From Parasedimentitalea marina (lineage in GTDB: Bacteria > Pseudomonadota > Alphaproteobacteria > Rhodobacterales > Rhodobacteraceae): a stretch of 64,000 nt of DNA. The translations under genes were made by a program, and so were the position numbers. The notes below the pieces were generated by a model. It was not told the DNA's origin. It was given only the letters and a program-made list of their open reading frames with translations, and did no database searches. Shown here piece after piece: positions 9,140-17,799 of the stretch. Within the stretch, counting starts at the first letter, position 1. Each line of letters opens with the position of its first letter. Where the stretch lies: assembly GCF_004006175.1 (NCBI RefSeq), contig NZ_CP033219.1, positions 248,001-312,000 on the forward strand. The letters are read 5' to 3'.

Positions 9140-9760
9140 ATGTCACATATTGAATCGCTTTTCGCCACCCGCCTGTACCGCGCTGCCCTGTCCGAACATG
9201 GACCATCGATTGATGCGGCAGAACTTGAAACCTCCTGTATTGTCATCGCCAATGATGACGAGGCAGGCCAGGACTGGTGCGAAGAAAACGCCTATCCCGG
9301 CTATACCTCCTATGCCTCGCTGAGTGATCTGCCCTGGCGGTTTCCAATTTTTGGCGATCTGGTCAAGGTGCTGGATCTGCATGTGGCGGAATTCGCCAAG
9401 GATCTGCAGTTTGATCTGGACGGCCGCGCGTTGGTGCTCGAGGATCTGTGGATCAATATCCTGCCCGAAGGCGGCATGCACGCCAGCCACATCCACCCAC
9501 ATTCGGTCATCAGCGGCACCACCTATGTTGCGATGCCCGAAGACACCAGTGCGTTGAAACTGGAAGATCCCCGGTCCGCCATGATGATGGCTTCGCCCAT
9601 CCGCACCAAAGACGCCCGCCGCGAGTTGAAGCCGTTCATCTATATAAAGCCGGATGTGGGTGATGTGCTGCTCTGGGAAAGCTGGCTGCGCCACGAGGTG
9701 CCGATGAACATGTCCGAAGACGACCGCATCTCGGTCAGCTTTAATTATCGGTGGGAGTGA
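9140..9760 (+). CDS. Putative 2OG-Fe(II) oxygenase, TIGR02466-like
   Basis: A 206-residue soluble protein. The ATG at 9140 (MSHIESLFATRLYRA) is preferred to an in-frame TTG at 9122. The segment SHIHPHSVISGTTYV carries a candidate iron-binding histidine, the later WLRHEVPMN a second His, and DRISVSFNYRW the arginine that usually holds 2-oxoglutarate. This is the pattern of the TIGR02466 family of putative 2OG-Fe(II) oxygenases. The substrate is unknown. Its last 25 coding bases plus one more are repeated exactly at 10162-10187, which suggests that the DNA downstream was inserted with duplication of this gene's 3' end. Confidence 0.8.
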   Translation: MSHIESLFATRLYRAALSEHGPSIDAAELETSCIVIANDDEAGQDWCEENAYPGYTSYASLSDLPWRFPIFGDLVKVLDLHVAEFAKDLQFDLDGRALVLEDLWINILPEGGMHASHIHPHSVISGTTYVAMPEDTSALKLEDPRSAMMMASPIRTKDARRELKPFIYIKPDVGDVLLWESWLRHEVPMNMSEDDRISVSFNYRWE

Positions 9761-9761
9761 G
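9736..9761 (+). repeat. 26-bp direct repeat, copy 1 (3' end of the oxygenase gene)
   Basis: Identical to 10162-10187, 426 bases downstream. This copy codes for the oxygenase C-terminus SFNYRWE and its stop codon, so it looks like the native copy and the other like a duplicate. Confidence 0.95.
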
Positions 9762-9798
9762 GCCTGCCGACAATCAAAGAGAAAGGGTCTGTTCTTTA

Positions 9799-10170
9799 AT
9801 GTCAATTCAAGACCACGTGCCTCTCCAGTTGGAAGAAGGCGAGCAACGTGTTCAGATTATTCGTGGCCGTGTTTCACCGACCATTTCAGATCTAGCATTG
9901 ATTGTTCTTTTCTCTCCAACCCTCATGCTTGTCATATGGTTGTCTTTGCACCGTCTGTTTCGTCCCGTTGCTTATATCCTCACGACACAGCGTGTTCTTG
10001 TCATGGAACCTCAGAACGTCGTCGGTGAGATCGCTATAAAAGACATTCAACGTATCAGAACGCTGCGCAAGGCCATGATGATACAGAGCCCTTCCAGTCG
10101 TCTTTGGCTATCAAGGTTGCCAGATGCCTGGCAGTTCGAAGCGACGTTGGAAAAGATCAGGCAGCTTTAA
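9799..10170 (+). CDS. Small membrane protein with PH-like domain
   Basis: A 123-residue protein; the start is the ATG at 9799 (MSIQDHVPLQLEEGEQ). A hydrophobic segment at about residues 34-53 is followed by YILTTQRVLVMEPQNVVGEIAIKDI, which has the pattern of bacterial PH-type domains (DUF304-like): a start-of-strand Tyr, a TTQRV turn, then a hydrophobic strand and a basic stretch. It probably sits at the inner face of the membrane. Its stop codon TAA is formed inside the second copy of the 26-bp repeat, so the gene end and the insertion junction coincide. Role unknown. Confidence 0.6.
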   Translation: MSIQDHVPLQLEEGEQRVQIIRGRVSPTISDLALIVLFSPTLMLVIWLSLHRLFRPVAYILTTQRVLVMEPQNVVGEIAIKDIQRIRTLRKAMMIQSPSSRLWLSRLPDAWQFEATLEKIRQL

Positions 10171-10187
10171 TTATCGGTGGGAGTGAG
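10162..10187 (+). repeat. 26-bp direct repeat, copy 2
   Basis: Perfect copy of 9736-9761. Here it is read in another frame and supplies the last codons and the stop of the PH-domain gene. The pair brackets a 400-bp segment holding essentially one gene. Confidence 0.95.
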
Positions 10188-10199
10188 CAAGCTCTCCGG

Positions 10200-10220
10200 A
10201 AACGCTCCGAGGGAGCGTTT
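10200..10220 (+). terminator. Hairpin downstream of the PH-domain gene
   Basis: A 9-bp perfect stem (10200-10208 with 10212-10220) closes a three-base loop and ends in TTT. It lies 30 bases past the stop codon and probably acts as a weak terminator. Confidence 0.5.
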
Positions 10221-10350
10221 CGCTTGCGAACGGGCGGAGCCCAAGCCCGGATTGGAAATGATCCAAGGGGCCTGCTGCGGCGCCGTTTACGTAGTGATGG
10301 ACTTACATTATATAGAGGCAAGTTGAATTTTACGTCGAGGTGGGCCAAAG

Positions 10351-10545
10351 ATGGCAAAAAGGGAACCAACCAAAATTTCTGAGACCGTCAAAGGTGGGAA
10401 AATAGGGCGTGACGCAAATACCGGCCGCTTTCTTGATGTTCAAACTGCTAAGGGCAGCAGCAAGGTAACGGTGAGAACAGGCAAAGTTCTCGAGGAGGCT
10501 TCATCTAAACGCAAAGATGCGTTGAAGCGTTTGGTCAATAGGTAA
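10351..10545 (+). CDS. Putative antitoxin of a Doc-type toxin-antitoxin pair
   Basis: A 64-residue, very basic protein (MAKREPTKISETVKGGKIG) that ends in a Lys/Arg-rich helix. It lies 13 bases before a Fic/Doc toxin gene, in the antitoxin-first order typical of such modules. It does not resemble Phd, so this may be another antitoxin class; it also recalls short DNA-binding proteins that carry a middle GRDANTGRF turn. The antitoxin role rests on position and size. Confidence 0.6.
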   Translation: MAKREPTKISETVKGGKIGRDANTGRFLDVQTAKGSSKVTVRTGKVLEEASSKRKDALKRLVNR

Positions 10546-10558
10546 GCGCCATTACAGG

Positions 10559-10924
10559 GTGACGCTTGCGGATGCGATCGCTGCACATGACGAAGCCCTG
10601 ACATACGGCGGGCGCAAAGGAATTGGCAGTCTCGATCTTATCGAATCCGCTCTTGGACGTCCTTATTCTGGATATCACCGCCCGATAAACCGAAAAGCAG
10701 CCGCACTTCTTGAAAGCATGGTCGGCAACCATGGCTTTACCGATGGCAACAAGCGGACGGCATGGTTGGTCGTGGAGCTACTCATTGAACGTAGCGGCTA
10801 CTATCTGAACATCCCTGATGATGACCCGATTGACGACATTGTGGTTGGAGTCGCGGAAAGCTCTGTTTCGTTTGACGATTTAACAGTTTGGTTCAAGGAG
10901 CGCTTGAAGAGAGCCGAGACTTGA
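10559..10924 (+). CDS. doc: Death-on-curing (Doc) family toxin, Fic fold
   Basis: A 121-residue protein with the Fic-fold active-site motif HGFTDGNKR at residues 58-66 and the Doc-type start LADAIAAHDEALTYGG. P1 Doc phosphorylates EF-Tu; Fic enzymes transfer AMP. The second half of this motif (DGNKR) fits the wider Fic/Doc superfamily, so the exact chemistry is open. GTG at 10559 is the only plausible start in frame: upstream there is a stop at 10523 and no other start codon between. It follows a basic small antitoxin-like gene and is followed by a hairpin repeat. Finding such a module between rplP and rpmC is unusual. Confidence 0.8.
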   Translation: MTLADAIAAHDEALTYGGRKGIGSLDLIESALGRPYSGYHRPINRKAAALLESMVGNHGFTDGNKRTAWLVVELLIERSGYYLNIPDDDPIDDIVVGVAESSVSFDDLTVWFKERLKRAET

Positions 10925-10930
10925 AACATC

Positions 10931-10995
10931 AGGGTCACGCCTGACCTTCCCCCCGGGAAGGCGCTGTGCACCTCCCCAAGGTCAGGCGTGGCCCT
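10931..10995. repeat. Hairpin-forming intergenic repeat, copy A
   Basis: The arms 10931-10948 and 10978-10995 are inverted copies of 18 bases with one wobble, enclosing a GC-rich core. The right half (GAAGGCGCTGTGCACCTCCC and the AAGGTCAGGCG after it) recurs at 19594-19625 and 48902-48932. It directly follows the Doc gene and may also act as a terminator. Confidence 0.85.
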
Positions 10996-11029
10996 ACTTT
11001 TAGTCCGAACCGTTTGGGAATTTTTGAAG

Positions 11030-11620
11030 ATGGACCTCGATGCATATGACGAATTTGTTTCCTGTACCAACAGTGGCCTAAAGGCCAACGCAAGGGAGGC
11101 GGTTCTTCGATTTGTGAACTCCTTTTCGTGTATACCTGAACGGGAAGAGTGGGTTAGGAGCTTTCTAAACGAAAAAGCGCAAGTCCAAGGGAACGGCGCG
11201 ATTAGGCATGAAATCTATGCTTATATAGTCTTTCCTGTTCTCAAAGCAGGGTTTGATCAGGATGACCCTTGGGCTCTCATGTGGCTGGCTAAAACACGCA
11301 ACAATTTCTCTTCAGTTAAGACACTTTCTGATCAGTTGAAGGGGGTGACCCCTCTTGAGTTACTCTTGCGTGCATTCAAAATTGAACCAGAAATGCCAGA
11401 ATTGAAAGCCAAACTTCTTGCACATCTTGTATCAGGATTTGAATATGCGGGACACGAATGGCCGAGTGGCTTGTTGATTGCGCCGGGCTTAGCTGGTGTG
11501 AACGAGGAACAAGAGTTGGTTGAGTTGGCTATGTCCTTGGATGTTTCGGGCGACAACACTTCTGGACTACGAGACTATCAAGGAAAGCTTGACGAGCAGT
11601 TGTCTAGACTCAAACGTTGA
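11030..11620 (+). CDS. Hypothetical helical protein
   Basis: A 196-residue soluble protein beginning MDLDAYDEFVSCTNSG at the ATG at 11030; the upstream GTG at 10988 would run through the repeat and is rejected. It is predicted to be mostly helical, with Trp-rich turns (PWALMWLAKTRNN) and an acidic C-terminal third. It has no membrane segment and no motif I recognise. Composition and lower GC match the other unrecognised genes in the ribosomal gaps. It could be an immunity or defence-associated protein. The function is not inferable from sequence alone. Confidence 0.6.
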   Translation: MDLDAYDEFVSCTNSGLKANAREAVLRFVNSFSCIPEREEWVRSFLNEKAQVQGNGAIRHEIYAYIVFPVLKAGFDQDDPWALMWLAKTRNNFSSVKTLSDQLKGVTPLELLLRAFKIEPEMPELKAKLLAHLVSGFEYAGHEWPSGLLIAPGLAGVNEEQELVELAMSLDVSGDNTSGLRDYQGKLDEQLSRLKR

Positions 11621-11634
11621 TATGAAAAACCACT

Positions 11635-11663
11635 CTTGCCCCCACCTCCACACTCCCCTATAG
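11635..11663 (+). promoter_or_regulatory. Candidate promoter of the rpmC-rpmD block
   Basis: CTTGCC (11635-11640) and CTATAG (11658-11663) are separated by exactly 17 bases and lie 140 bases before rpmC. A promoter is required here because the previous block was terminated at 6414-6450. The -35 region overlaps a 13-base sequence shared with 19567-19579, so chance cannot be excluded. Confidence 0.45.
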
Positions 11664-11801
11664 GAACCCATCGCTAACCCCTATTCCTATCGGAATCAGG
11701 GCGCGGTGATTCTTTTCTGCATTTCGGTGCAGGTGACATAACCCACCAGGTGCGAGGTTACCCGCTAGGGGCCTTCTGGTGCATTGGACAAGGACTAGGC
11801 T

Positions 11802-12002
11802 ATGAACGCCAAGGATCTTCGCGAAAAATCCGCGGATGAACTCCGCGATGAACTCGCAAACCTGAAGAAAGAGAGCTTTAACCTGCGCTTTCAACAGGCC
11901 ACCGGTCAGCTGGAAAACACATCAGGCATCAAAGCGGCACGCCGCAGTGCTGCCCGTGTTAAGACCATTCTGAACCAAAAAGCTGCTGAAGCAGCTGAAT
12001 AA
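11802..12002 (+). CDS. rpmC: 50S ribosomal protein L29
   Basis: Small helical protein at the tunnel exit next to L23. The 66 residues comprise [35 protein letters not shown] helices and the conserved [27 protein letters not shown]. It opens the third ribosomal block and is followed by rpsQ after 11 bases. Confidence 0.97.
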   Translation: MNAKDLREKSADELRDELANLKKESFNLRFQQATGQLENTSGIKAARRSAARVKTILNQKAAEAAE

Positions 12003-12013
12003 GGAGCGACACG

Positions 12014-12244
12014 ATGCCCAAACGTATTCTCACTGGCACCGTGACCAGCGACGCCAACGCCCAGACCGTAACTGTCTCGGTTGAACGCCGCTTCACGCAC
12101 CCTGTTCTGAAGAAAACCATCCGTAAGTCCAAAAAATACCGGGCCCACGATGAAAAGAACGTTTTCAAAGTAGGTGACTCAGTTCGCATCATCGAATGCG
12201 CACCTAAGTCGAAAACGAAACGCTGGGAAGTTCTGGAAGCTTAA
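12014..12244 (+). CDS. rpsQ: 30S ribosomal protein S17
   Basis: OB-fold 16S rRNA-binding protein. The 76 residues include the signature [20 protein letters not shown] and [19 protein letters not shown], then [19 protein letters not shown]. It lies directly after rpmC. About 100 non-coding bases precede rplN, longer than the other gaps in this block. Confidence 0.97.
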   Translation: MPKRILTGTVTSDANAQTVTVSVERRFTHPVLKKTIRKSKKYRAHDEKNVFKVGDSVRIIECAPKSKTKRWEVLEA

Positions 12245-12343
12245 GAGCCTTTAGAACCCTTAACCGACAGACATCCCAGTTTGTCGAAACCCTGGGAACG
12301 CCATGGCACGCATCGCCAGTTTCCATAGGTCGGGAGAAACCAA

Positions 12344-12712
12344 ATGATCCAGATGCAAACTAACCTGGATGTTGCTGATAACTCAGGCGCTCGCCGAGTA
12401 CAGTGCATCAAGGTTCTGGGTGGCTCTAAGCGTAAGTACGCATCCGTAGGTGACATCATTGTCGTCTCGGTTAAAGAAGCCATTCCACGTGGTCGTGTTA
12501 AGAAGGGTGACGTCCGCAAGGCCGTTGTTGTTCGCACCGCCAAAGAAGTTCGCCGCGCAGACGGTACTGCTATTCGTTTTGATAGCAACGCTGCTGTGAT
12601 CCTGAACAACACCAATGAGCCCGTAGGTACACGTATCTTTGGCCCAGTTGTTCGTGAGCTGCGTGCCAAGAACTTCATGAAAATCATCTCGCTTGCTCCG
12701 GAGGTGCTGTAA
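12344..12712 (+). CDS. rplN: 50S ribosomal protein L14
   Basis: Binds 23S rRNA at the intersubunit face together with L19. The 122-residue length is invariant in bacteria. Typical segments are [27 protein letters not shown] and [13 protein letters not shown] near residue 98. It is separated by two bases from rplX. Confidence 0.98.
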   Translation: MIQMQTNLDVADNSGARRVQCIKVLGGSKRKYASVGDIIVVSVKEAIPRGRVKKGDVRKAVVVRTAKEVRRADGTAIRFDSNAAVILNNTNEPVGTRIFGPVVRELRAKNFMKIISLAPEVL

Positions 12713-12714
12713 CA

Positions 12715-13026
12715 ATGGCTGCTAAACTCCGCAAAGGCGATAAGGTTGTCGTGTTGGCTGGCAAGGATAAGGGCAAAGAGGGCGTTATCGCCTCTGTGAA
12801 CCCCCAGGCTGGCAAGGCTGTTGTTGAAGGCGTGAATATCGCCATCCGCGCAACACGTCAGACACAAACCGAGCAGGGCGGCCGTCTGCCCAAAGCTCTG
12901 CCAATCCAGCTGTCAAACCTGGCATTCCTGGACGCAAACGGCAAAGCAACTCGCGTTGGCTTCCGCATGGAAGGCGACAAGAAAGTCCGCTTTGCAAAAT
13001 CTACAGGGGACGTGATCGATGCTTGA
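12715..13026 (+). CDS. rplX: 50S ribosomal protein L24
   Basis: Assembly initiator of the large subunit with a KOW motif ([20 protein letters not shown]). The 103-residue length is normal. The 3' end overlaps the rplE start by eight bases, so the two genes are coupled. Confidence 0.98.
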   Translation: MAAKLRKGDKVVVLAGKDKGKEGVIASVNPQAGKAVVEGVNIAIRATRQTQTEQGGRLPKALPIQLSNLAFLDANGKATRVGFRMEGDKKVRFAKSTGDVIDA

Positions 13027-13582
13027 TACTGCTGCTTACACCCCGCGCTTGAAGACCTTTTACAAAGAGAGCGTTCGCGCCACTCTGAAAGAGGAATTCG
13101 GCTTCAAGAACGAAATGATGATCCCCAAGCTGGATAAGATCGTTCTGAACATTGGTTGTGGCCGTGCCGCAGTCCGTGACAGCAAGAAGGCAAAGTCGGC
13201 TCAGGCTGATCTGACCCTGATTTCTGGCCAGAAAGCTCTGACCACTATCGCCAAGAACTCCATTGCTGGCTTCCGCGTTCGCGAAGGCATGCCAATGGGT
13301 GCCAAGGTGACACTGCGCGGCGACCGGATGTATGACTTCCTGGATCGTCTGATCACCATCGCAATGCCTCGTATCCGCGATTTCCGCGGCGTATCAGGCA
13401 AATCTTTTGACGGTCGTGGCAACTACGCCATGGGCCTGAAAGAGCACCTTGTGTTCCCAGAAATCGATTTTGATAAAATCGACGAAAACTGGGGCATGGA
13501 TATTGTGATCGCTACGACCGCGGATAACGACGCGGAAGCCAAGGCGCTGTTGAAAGCTCTCAACATGCCCTTCAATTCGTAA
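13019..13582 (+). CDS. rplE: 50S ribosomal protein L5
   Basis: 5S rRNA-binding protein of the central protuberance. The 187 residues include the conserved [14 protein letters not shown], then [16 protein letters not shown] and [20 protein letters not shown]. It begins inside rplX. The N-terminal [17 protein letters not shown] is as usual in this lineage. Confidence 0.98.
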   Translation: MLDTAAYTPRLKTFYKESVRATLKEEFGFKNEMMIPKLDKIVLNIGCGRAAVRDSKKAKSAQADLTLISGQKALTTIAKNSIAGFRVREGMPMGAKVTLRGDRMYDFLDRLITIAMPRIRDFRGVSGKSFDGRGNYAMGLKEHLVFPEIDFDKIDENWGMDIVIATTADNDAEAKALLKALNMPFNS

Positions 13583-13600
13583 GCGCGGGAAGGAATAGAC

Positions 13601-13906
13601 ATGGCTAAGAAAAGCATGATCGAACGCGAGAAAAAGCGGGAGCGTCTGGTGGCTAAATTTGCCGCAAAGCGCGCCGAGCTTAAAGAGATCGCGAGTGACC
13701 AAAGCCGTCCGATGGAAGAGCGCTTTGCTGCGCGTCTGAAATTGGCGAAATTGCCGCGCAACAGCTCGGCTACACGTTTGCACAACCGTTGCCAGCTGAC
13801 TGGTCGTCCTCACGCTTACTACCGTAAGCTGAAGGTAAGCCGGATCGCGCTGCGGGAACTTGGCTCGTCAGGCCAGATCCCCGGCATGGTGAAATCGAGC
13901 TGGTAA
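13601..13906 (+). CDS. rpsN: 30S ribosomal protein S14, zinc-free type
   Basis: Head protein of the small subunit. The 101-residue form without the zinc-binding cysteine quartet is the usual proteobacterial type. The signature [23 protein letters not shown] and [18 protein letters not shown] end the protein. It lies between rplE and rpsH with short gaps. Confidence 0.98.
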   Translation: MAKKSMIEREKKRERLVAKFAAKRAELKEIASDQSRPMEERFAARLKLAKLPRNSSATRLHNRCQLTGRPHAYYRKLKVSRIALRELGSSGQIPGMVKSSW

Positions 13907-13919
13907 GGGAGAGACAGAT

Positions 13920-14312
13920 ATGAACGATCCTATCGCAGATATGCTCACCCGGATCCGTAACTCGTCGTTGCGCGGTAAATCCACAGTCTCGACCCCAGCT
14001 TCCAAGCTGCGGGCCTGGGTTTTGGACGTACTGTCGGACGAAGGTTACATCCGTGGCTATGAAGCAACCACTGGTGCAGATGGCCACCCGGCTATCGAAA
14101 TCAGCCTGAAGTACTACGATGGCGAACCTGTCATTCGCGAGCTGAAGCGGGTTTCCAAGCCCGGTCGTCGCGTTTACATGGGCGTCAATGACATCCCGTC
14201 GGTCCGTCAGGGCCTGGGTGTGTCGATTGTCTCCACTCCTCGGGGTGTGATGTCGGACGCAAAAGCACGGGCAGCCAACGTTGGCGGCGAAGTGCTCTGC
14301 ACCGTCTTCTAA
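13920..14312 (+). CDS. rpsH: 30S ribosomal protein S8
   Basis: 16S rRNA-binding protein; in E. coli it is also the translational repressor of the spc operon. The 130 residues start [14 protein letters not shown] and end [15 protein letters not shown], both conserved, with [15 protein letters not shown] in the middle. AAGGAGG lies directly before rplF downstream. Confidence 0.98.
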   Translation: MNDPIADMLTRIRNSSLRGKSTVSTPASKLRAWVLDVLSDEGYIRGYEATTGADGHPAIEISLKYYDGEPVIRELKRVSKPGRRVYMGVNDIPSVRQGLGVSIVSTPRGVMSDAKARAANVGGEVLCTVF

Positions 14313-14324
14313 GGAGGTCAATCG

Positions 14325-14858
14325 ATGTCTCGTATTGGTAAAAAACCGGTTACGCTGCCTGCAGGTGTTTCTGCATCGGTGTCCGGTCAATCCATCGAAG
14401 TTAAGGGCCCCAAAGGGACCCGTAGCTTCAAAGCCACTGACGACGTGACCCTTGCGGTCGAAGATAACGTTGTTTCCATCACGCCACGCGGCATGTCCAA
14501 ACGGGCACGTCAGCAGTGGGGCATGTCCCGCACCATGGTTGCCAACTTGGTAACCGGGGTCACCACCGGCTTCAAAAAAGAGCTGGAGATCCAGGGTGTG
14601 GGTTACCGGGCACAGATGCAGGGCAACGTCCTGAAACTGAACCTGGGCCTGTCGCACGACGTGACATACGAAGCGCCCGAAGGTGTGACTGTTACCTCTC
14701 CTAAGCCGACCATCATCATTGTCGAAGGCATTGATGATCAGGCTGTTGGTCAGGTTGCGGCTAACATTCGTGCATGGCGTAAGCCCGAGCCCTACAAGGG
14801 CAAAGGTATTCGTTACAAAGGTGAATTTGTCTTCCGTAAAGAAGGCAAGAAGAAGTAA
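14325..14858 (+). CDS. rplF: 50S ribosomal protein L6
   Basis: Two-domain 23S rRNA-binding protein near the factor-binding site. The 177 residues include [15 protein letters not shown] and the C-terminal [15 protein letters not shown], then RKEGKKK. It is preceded by an excellent AAGGAGG and followed by rplR after 11 bases. Confidence 0.98.
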   Translation: MSRIGKKPVTLPAGVSASVSGQSIEVKGPKGTRSFKATDDVTLAVEDNVVSITPRGMSKRARQQWGMSRTMVANLVTGVTTGFKKELEIQGVGYRAQMQGNVLKLNLGLSHDVTYEAPEGVTVTSPKPTIIIVEGIDDQAVGQVAANIRAWRKPEPYKGKGIRYKGEFVFRKEGKKK

Positions 14859-14869
14859 GGACCTGCAAA

Positions 14870-15229
14870 ATGGCAAACAGCAAAAGAACCCTGTTTCTGA
14901 AGCGCCGCTTGCGCGTCCGGAACAAACTTCGCCGCGTGAACTCGGGACGTCTTCGTCTGTCCGTTCACCGTTCGAACAAGAACATCAGCGTTCAGCTGAT
15001 CGACGACGTTCGTGGCGTTACGTTGGCTTCTGCCTCGACCCTGGAAAAAGATCTGGGTTTCCTTGGCAAGAACAACATCGAAGCAGCGACCAAAGTGGGC
15101 ACGGTTATTGCCGAGCGCGCTAAGAAAGCCGGTGTTGAAGAAGCATATTTTGATCGCGGTGGTTTCCTGTTCCACGGTAAAGTGAAGGCCCTGGCCGACG
15201 CTGCCCGTGAAGGTGGCCTCAAGATCTAA
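14870..15229 (+). CDS. rplR: 50S ribosomal protein L18
   Basis: 5S rRNA-binding protein. The 119-residue length is standard, with [20 protein letters not shown] near the start, and [28 protein letters not shown] at the end. A 9-bp stem-loop without a T-run follows it. Confidence 0.98.
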   Translation: MANSKRTLFLKRRLRVRNKLRRVNSGRLRLSVHRSNKNISVQLIDDVRGVTLASASTLEKDLGFLGKNNIEAATKVGTVIAERAKKAGVEEAYFDRGGFLFHGKVKALADAAREGGLKI

Positions 15230-15236
15230 TAATTGC

Positions 15237-15259
15237 GGGCGGCGCGTTTAGCGCCGCCC
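15237..15259 (+). other. Internal stem-loop between rplR and rpsE
   Basis: A perfect 9-bp GC-rich stem (15237-15245 with 15251-15259) with a GTTTA loop. No T-run follows, so it is more likely an mRNA-processing or stabilising element than a terminator. A structure of the same geometry lies between rpoA and rplQ. Confidence 0.7.
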
Positions 15260-15341
15260 CGATAATCCGGGGGTATTCCGCAAGGGGCGCCCACCAGGAT
15301 TGGAAATTTAGGCGCATAGCGCCGGATGAAAGGAATGCCTC

Positions 15342-15917
15342 ATGGCAAGAGATGAGAACCGCCGCGGCGGTCGTCGTGATCGCGACGAGACACCGGAATT
15401 TGCAGATCGCTTGGTTGCGATCAACCGCGTTTCCAAAACCGTAAAAGGCGGTAAGCGCTTTGGTTTTGCAGCCCTGGTTGTTGTAGGCGACCAAAAAGGC
15501 CGCGTTGGCTTTGGTAAAGGTAAAGCGAAAGAGGTCCCTGAGGCCATTCGTAAAGCCACCGAGCAAGCCAAGCGCCAGATGATCCGCGTTCAGCTGCGTG
15601 AAGGTCGGACATTGCACCACGACATGGAAGGCCGTCACGGCGCCGGTAAAGTGGTTATGCGGACAGCTCCAGAAGGTACCGGTATCATCGCCGGTGGTCC
15701 AATGCGTGCTGTTTTCGAAATGCTCGGCATCAAGGACGTTGTGTCCAAGTCGATCGGTTCGCAGAACCCTTACAACATGATCCGCGCAACCATGGATGGC
15801 CTTCGCAAAGAGTCCAGCCCACGGTCTGTTGCTCAGCGTCGTGGTAAGAAAGTTGCCGACATCCTGCCCAAGCGGGACGAAGCACCAGCAGCGGCACCTG
15901 CCGAAGCTGAAGCTTAA
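15342..15917 (+). CDS. rpsE: 30S ribosomal protein S5
   Basis: Decoding-fidelity protein of the small subunit. The 191 residues contain the double-stranded RNA-binding segment [19 protein letters not shown] and [20 protein letters not shown]. The Arg-rich N-terminus ([19 protein letters not shown]) and the Ala/Glu tail are lineage-typical. It is followed by rpmD after 12 bases. Confidence 0.98.
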   Translation: MARDENRRGGRRDRDETPEFADRLVAINRVSKTVKGGKRFGFAALVVVGDQKGRVGFGKGKAKEVPEAIRKATEQAKRQMIRVQLREGRTLHHDMEGRHGAGKVVMRTAPEGTGIIAGGPMRAVFEMLGIKDVVSKSIGSQNPYNMIRATMDGLRKESSPRSVAQRRGKKVADILPKRDEAPAAAPAEAEA

Positions 15918-15929
15918 GGAGATCGGAAG

Positions 15930-16118
15930 ATGGCTAAAACTATCGTTGTAAAGCAGATCGGTTCCCCGATCCGTCGTCCCGCCAAACAGCGTGCTACGCT
16001 GGTCGGTCTGGGTCTGAACAAGATGCACAAGACACGTGAGCTGGAAGACACACCTTCCATCCGCGGCATGGTGAACAAGATTTCACACATGGTCGAGATC
16101 ATCGAAGAAAAAGGCTAA
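15930..16118 (+). CDS. rpmD: 50S ribosomal protein L30
   Basis: A small 62-residue 23S rRNA-binding protein with [21 protein letters not shown] and [21 protein letters not shown]. It ends the third ribosomal block; a terminator follows 22 bases on. rplO, the usual next gene, is 4.2 kb away. Confidence 0.97.
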   Translation: MAKTIVVKQIGSPIRRPAKQRATLVGLGLNKMHKTRELEDTPSIRGMVNKISHMVEIIEEKG

Positions 16119-16140
16119 GCCCTTTTCCTTGAAGACATCG

Positions 16141-16173
16141 AAAACGCCTCCGGTTCCGCCGGGGGCGTTTTTC
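16141..16173 (+). terminator. Intrinsic terminator after rpmD
   Basis: A 13-bp stem (16141-16153 with 16159-16171, one wobble) with a five-base loop and a T-run. It closes the rpmC-rpmD transcript. Confidence 0.9.
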
Positions 16174-16255
16174 GTTGCCCTTTCTGCGTCTGGCTCGGCT
16201 TGCGTTTCGCTGCCCGGCGCAATAGCGATGGTTTCTTTGGGGCGGAGCATGCGGC

Positions 16256-17254
16256 ATGATACGATGGGCTATTCTGGGGACAGGGTTTATTTCCAACACG
16301 GTGGCAGCGGCCATCCAAGCCAGTGCCGGATCACAAGCGCACGTGGTTGCCGGTCGTCATCCTGACGCAGTGGCCAAGTTTCAACGCCAATACGACATTC
16401 CGCATCACAGCGTTGGGTATGACGCGGCGCTCGCCGATCCTGCGGTCGATGCGGTTTACATTGGCCTGCCCAACAATGTGCATCACAGCCTCACCATCCA
16501 GGCCGCCGAGCAGGGCAAGGCGGTTCTGAGTGAGAAGTCGCTGACCACGACAATGGACCAGGCGCAGGAGCTGGTCGCGTCAGTGCAGGCCCATCAGACA
16601 TTCTTTGTCGAAGGGTTGATGTATCTGGCACATCCGCTGTTTCGCCGCTTGCAAGAGGTGCTGCTGGACGGTCGTTTGGGCCAGCTGCGCGGCGTTCAGG
16701 GCTTCTATGCGGCCGACATCTGGCAGGTGACCAACCCGGCAGGGCGGGGGACACTGTATAACCTGGGCTGCTACCCGGTGTCGCTGCTGCAGTTTGTGGT
16801 TCAGACGATGTGCGGGCCGCACGCTTTCGCCAGTCACCGCTTGTCGGGTTTGGGCAATGTATCCGCACGGGATGGCACCATTGTGGATGCCTCGGTCACG
16901 GCGCGGTTTGACACTGGTGTTCTGGCAACGCTGCAGTCGACCGACAGCTACGGCATGGCACATGGCTTCACCATTTCTGGCGACAAAGGTGTGCTGCGGT
17001 TTGTCACCAACCCCTGGCTGCCAGTCGCGGGCCGCAATCACATTCAATGGTGCCCTTACGGCGGCGAGGTCGAAGACATTTTTGTCGAGACTGGCAAAGA
17101 CAGCTTTGCCCATCAGATCGAGATGGTCGAGACCTGTCTGGCCACTGGCCAGCTAGAGGCGCAACGCCCGTCGCCCCGTCTGCAAGACTCGCTCGAGATC
17201 ATGGCGTTCCTGACCGAATGGGAGGCCCAGTGCCTGGCAAGCGAGGTGGACTAA
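16256..17254 (+). CDS. Gfo/Idh/MocA family oxidoreductase
   Basis: NAD(P)-dependent dehydrogenase of 332 residues. The N-terminal Rossmann domain starts IRWAILGTGFISNTV (GxGxxx motif at about 8-13), followed by YIGLPNNVHHSLTIQAAEQGKAVLSEKSLT. The EKS takes the place of the usual EKP motif with the substrate-binding lysine. The C-terminal domain (about 125 on) begins VEGLMYLAHPLFRRLQE, as in the dihydrodiol / D-xylose dehydrogenase branch. The substrate is not determined by sequence; sugars or polyols are likely. It stands alone after the rpmD terminator. Confidence 0.88.
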   Translation: MIRWAILGTGFISNTVAAAIQASAGSQAHVVAGRHPDAVAKFQRQYDIPHHSVGYDAALADPAVDAVYIGLPNNVHHSLTIQAAEQGKAVLSEKSLTTTMDQAQELVASVQAHQTFFVEGLMYLAHPLFRRLQEVLLDGRLGQLRGVQGFYAADIWQVTNPAGRGTLYNLGCYPVSLLQFVVQTMCGPHAFASHRLSGLGNVSARDGTIVDASVTARFDTGVLATLQSTDSYGMAHGFTISGDKGVLRFVTNPWLPVAGRNHIQWCPYGGEVEDIFVETGKDSFAHQIEMVETCLATGQLEAQRPSPRLQDSLEIMAFLTEWEAQCLASEVD

Positions 17255-17339
17255 CAACCGGGGATGCGGGCGGCGGTTGACGCTTCGCCTGGCTTGGGTG
17301 TCTGATGGAGCTGTTTGTTTCATCTATTAGGAGATCCTC

Positions 17340-17759
17340 ATGTTGGACCTGATCACGGGTTATTCACCGGCACTCATCGCTCTTTTGCTCTTTGTGTTGA
17401 TTGTCCTGCTGCAGTCGGCGCTGGTGGGCGCGGCCAAGGCGCAGTCGGGGTTGGTACCGGGCTGCACCCCCGAGGCCGATTATGACAATCGGGTCTACCG
17501 GCTGAACCGCAGCCACCAAAATGCTGTCGAGATCATGCCGGCCGCTGCCATCGCCTTGTTCGCCTGTATCCTGACCGGAGTGTCGGTCTGGTGGGTGAAT
17601 CTGCTGATGGTCTTGTTTCTGGTGCTGCGGGTGCTCTACGCGCTGGTCTATGCGCAGAATATTGGCAAGGCGACCCAGGGTGCCCGTACCTTTGTCTATG
17701 TGTCCGGCTGGGCAACCATCGTGGCGCTTTGTGTGATGGCGATATGGGCTGCGCTCTAG
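17340..17759 (+). CDS. MAPEG family membrane protein
   Basis: A 139-residue integral membrane protein with four hydrophobic helices (about 8-28, 61-80, 82-103, 118-138). The loop with YRLNRSHQNAVEIMPAAAIALF carries the Arg/Asn/Glu pattern of MAPEG proteins, which include membrane-bound glutathione transferases. Bacterial members are mostly uncharacterised. A GAGATC-type ribosome site lies before the ATG. It sits between two enzymes of possible detoxification type, and the GFA-family gene downstream is also glutathione-linked. Confidence 0.85.
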   Translation: MLDLITGYSPALIALLLFVLIVLLQSALVGAAKAQSGLVPGCTPEADYDNRVYRLNRSHQNAVEIMPAAAIALFACILTGVSVWWVNLLMVLFLVLRVLYALVYAQNIGKATQGARTFVYVSGWATIVALCVMAIWAAL

Positions 17760-17799
17760 GCTCTTCCCACATCTGGGGTCAACAGAACGGAGACTGCGT

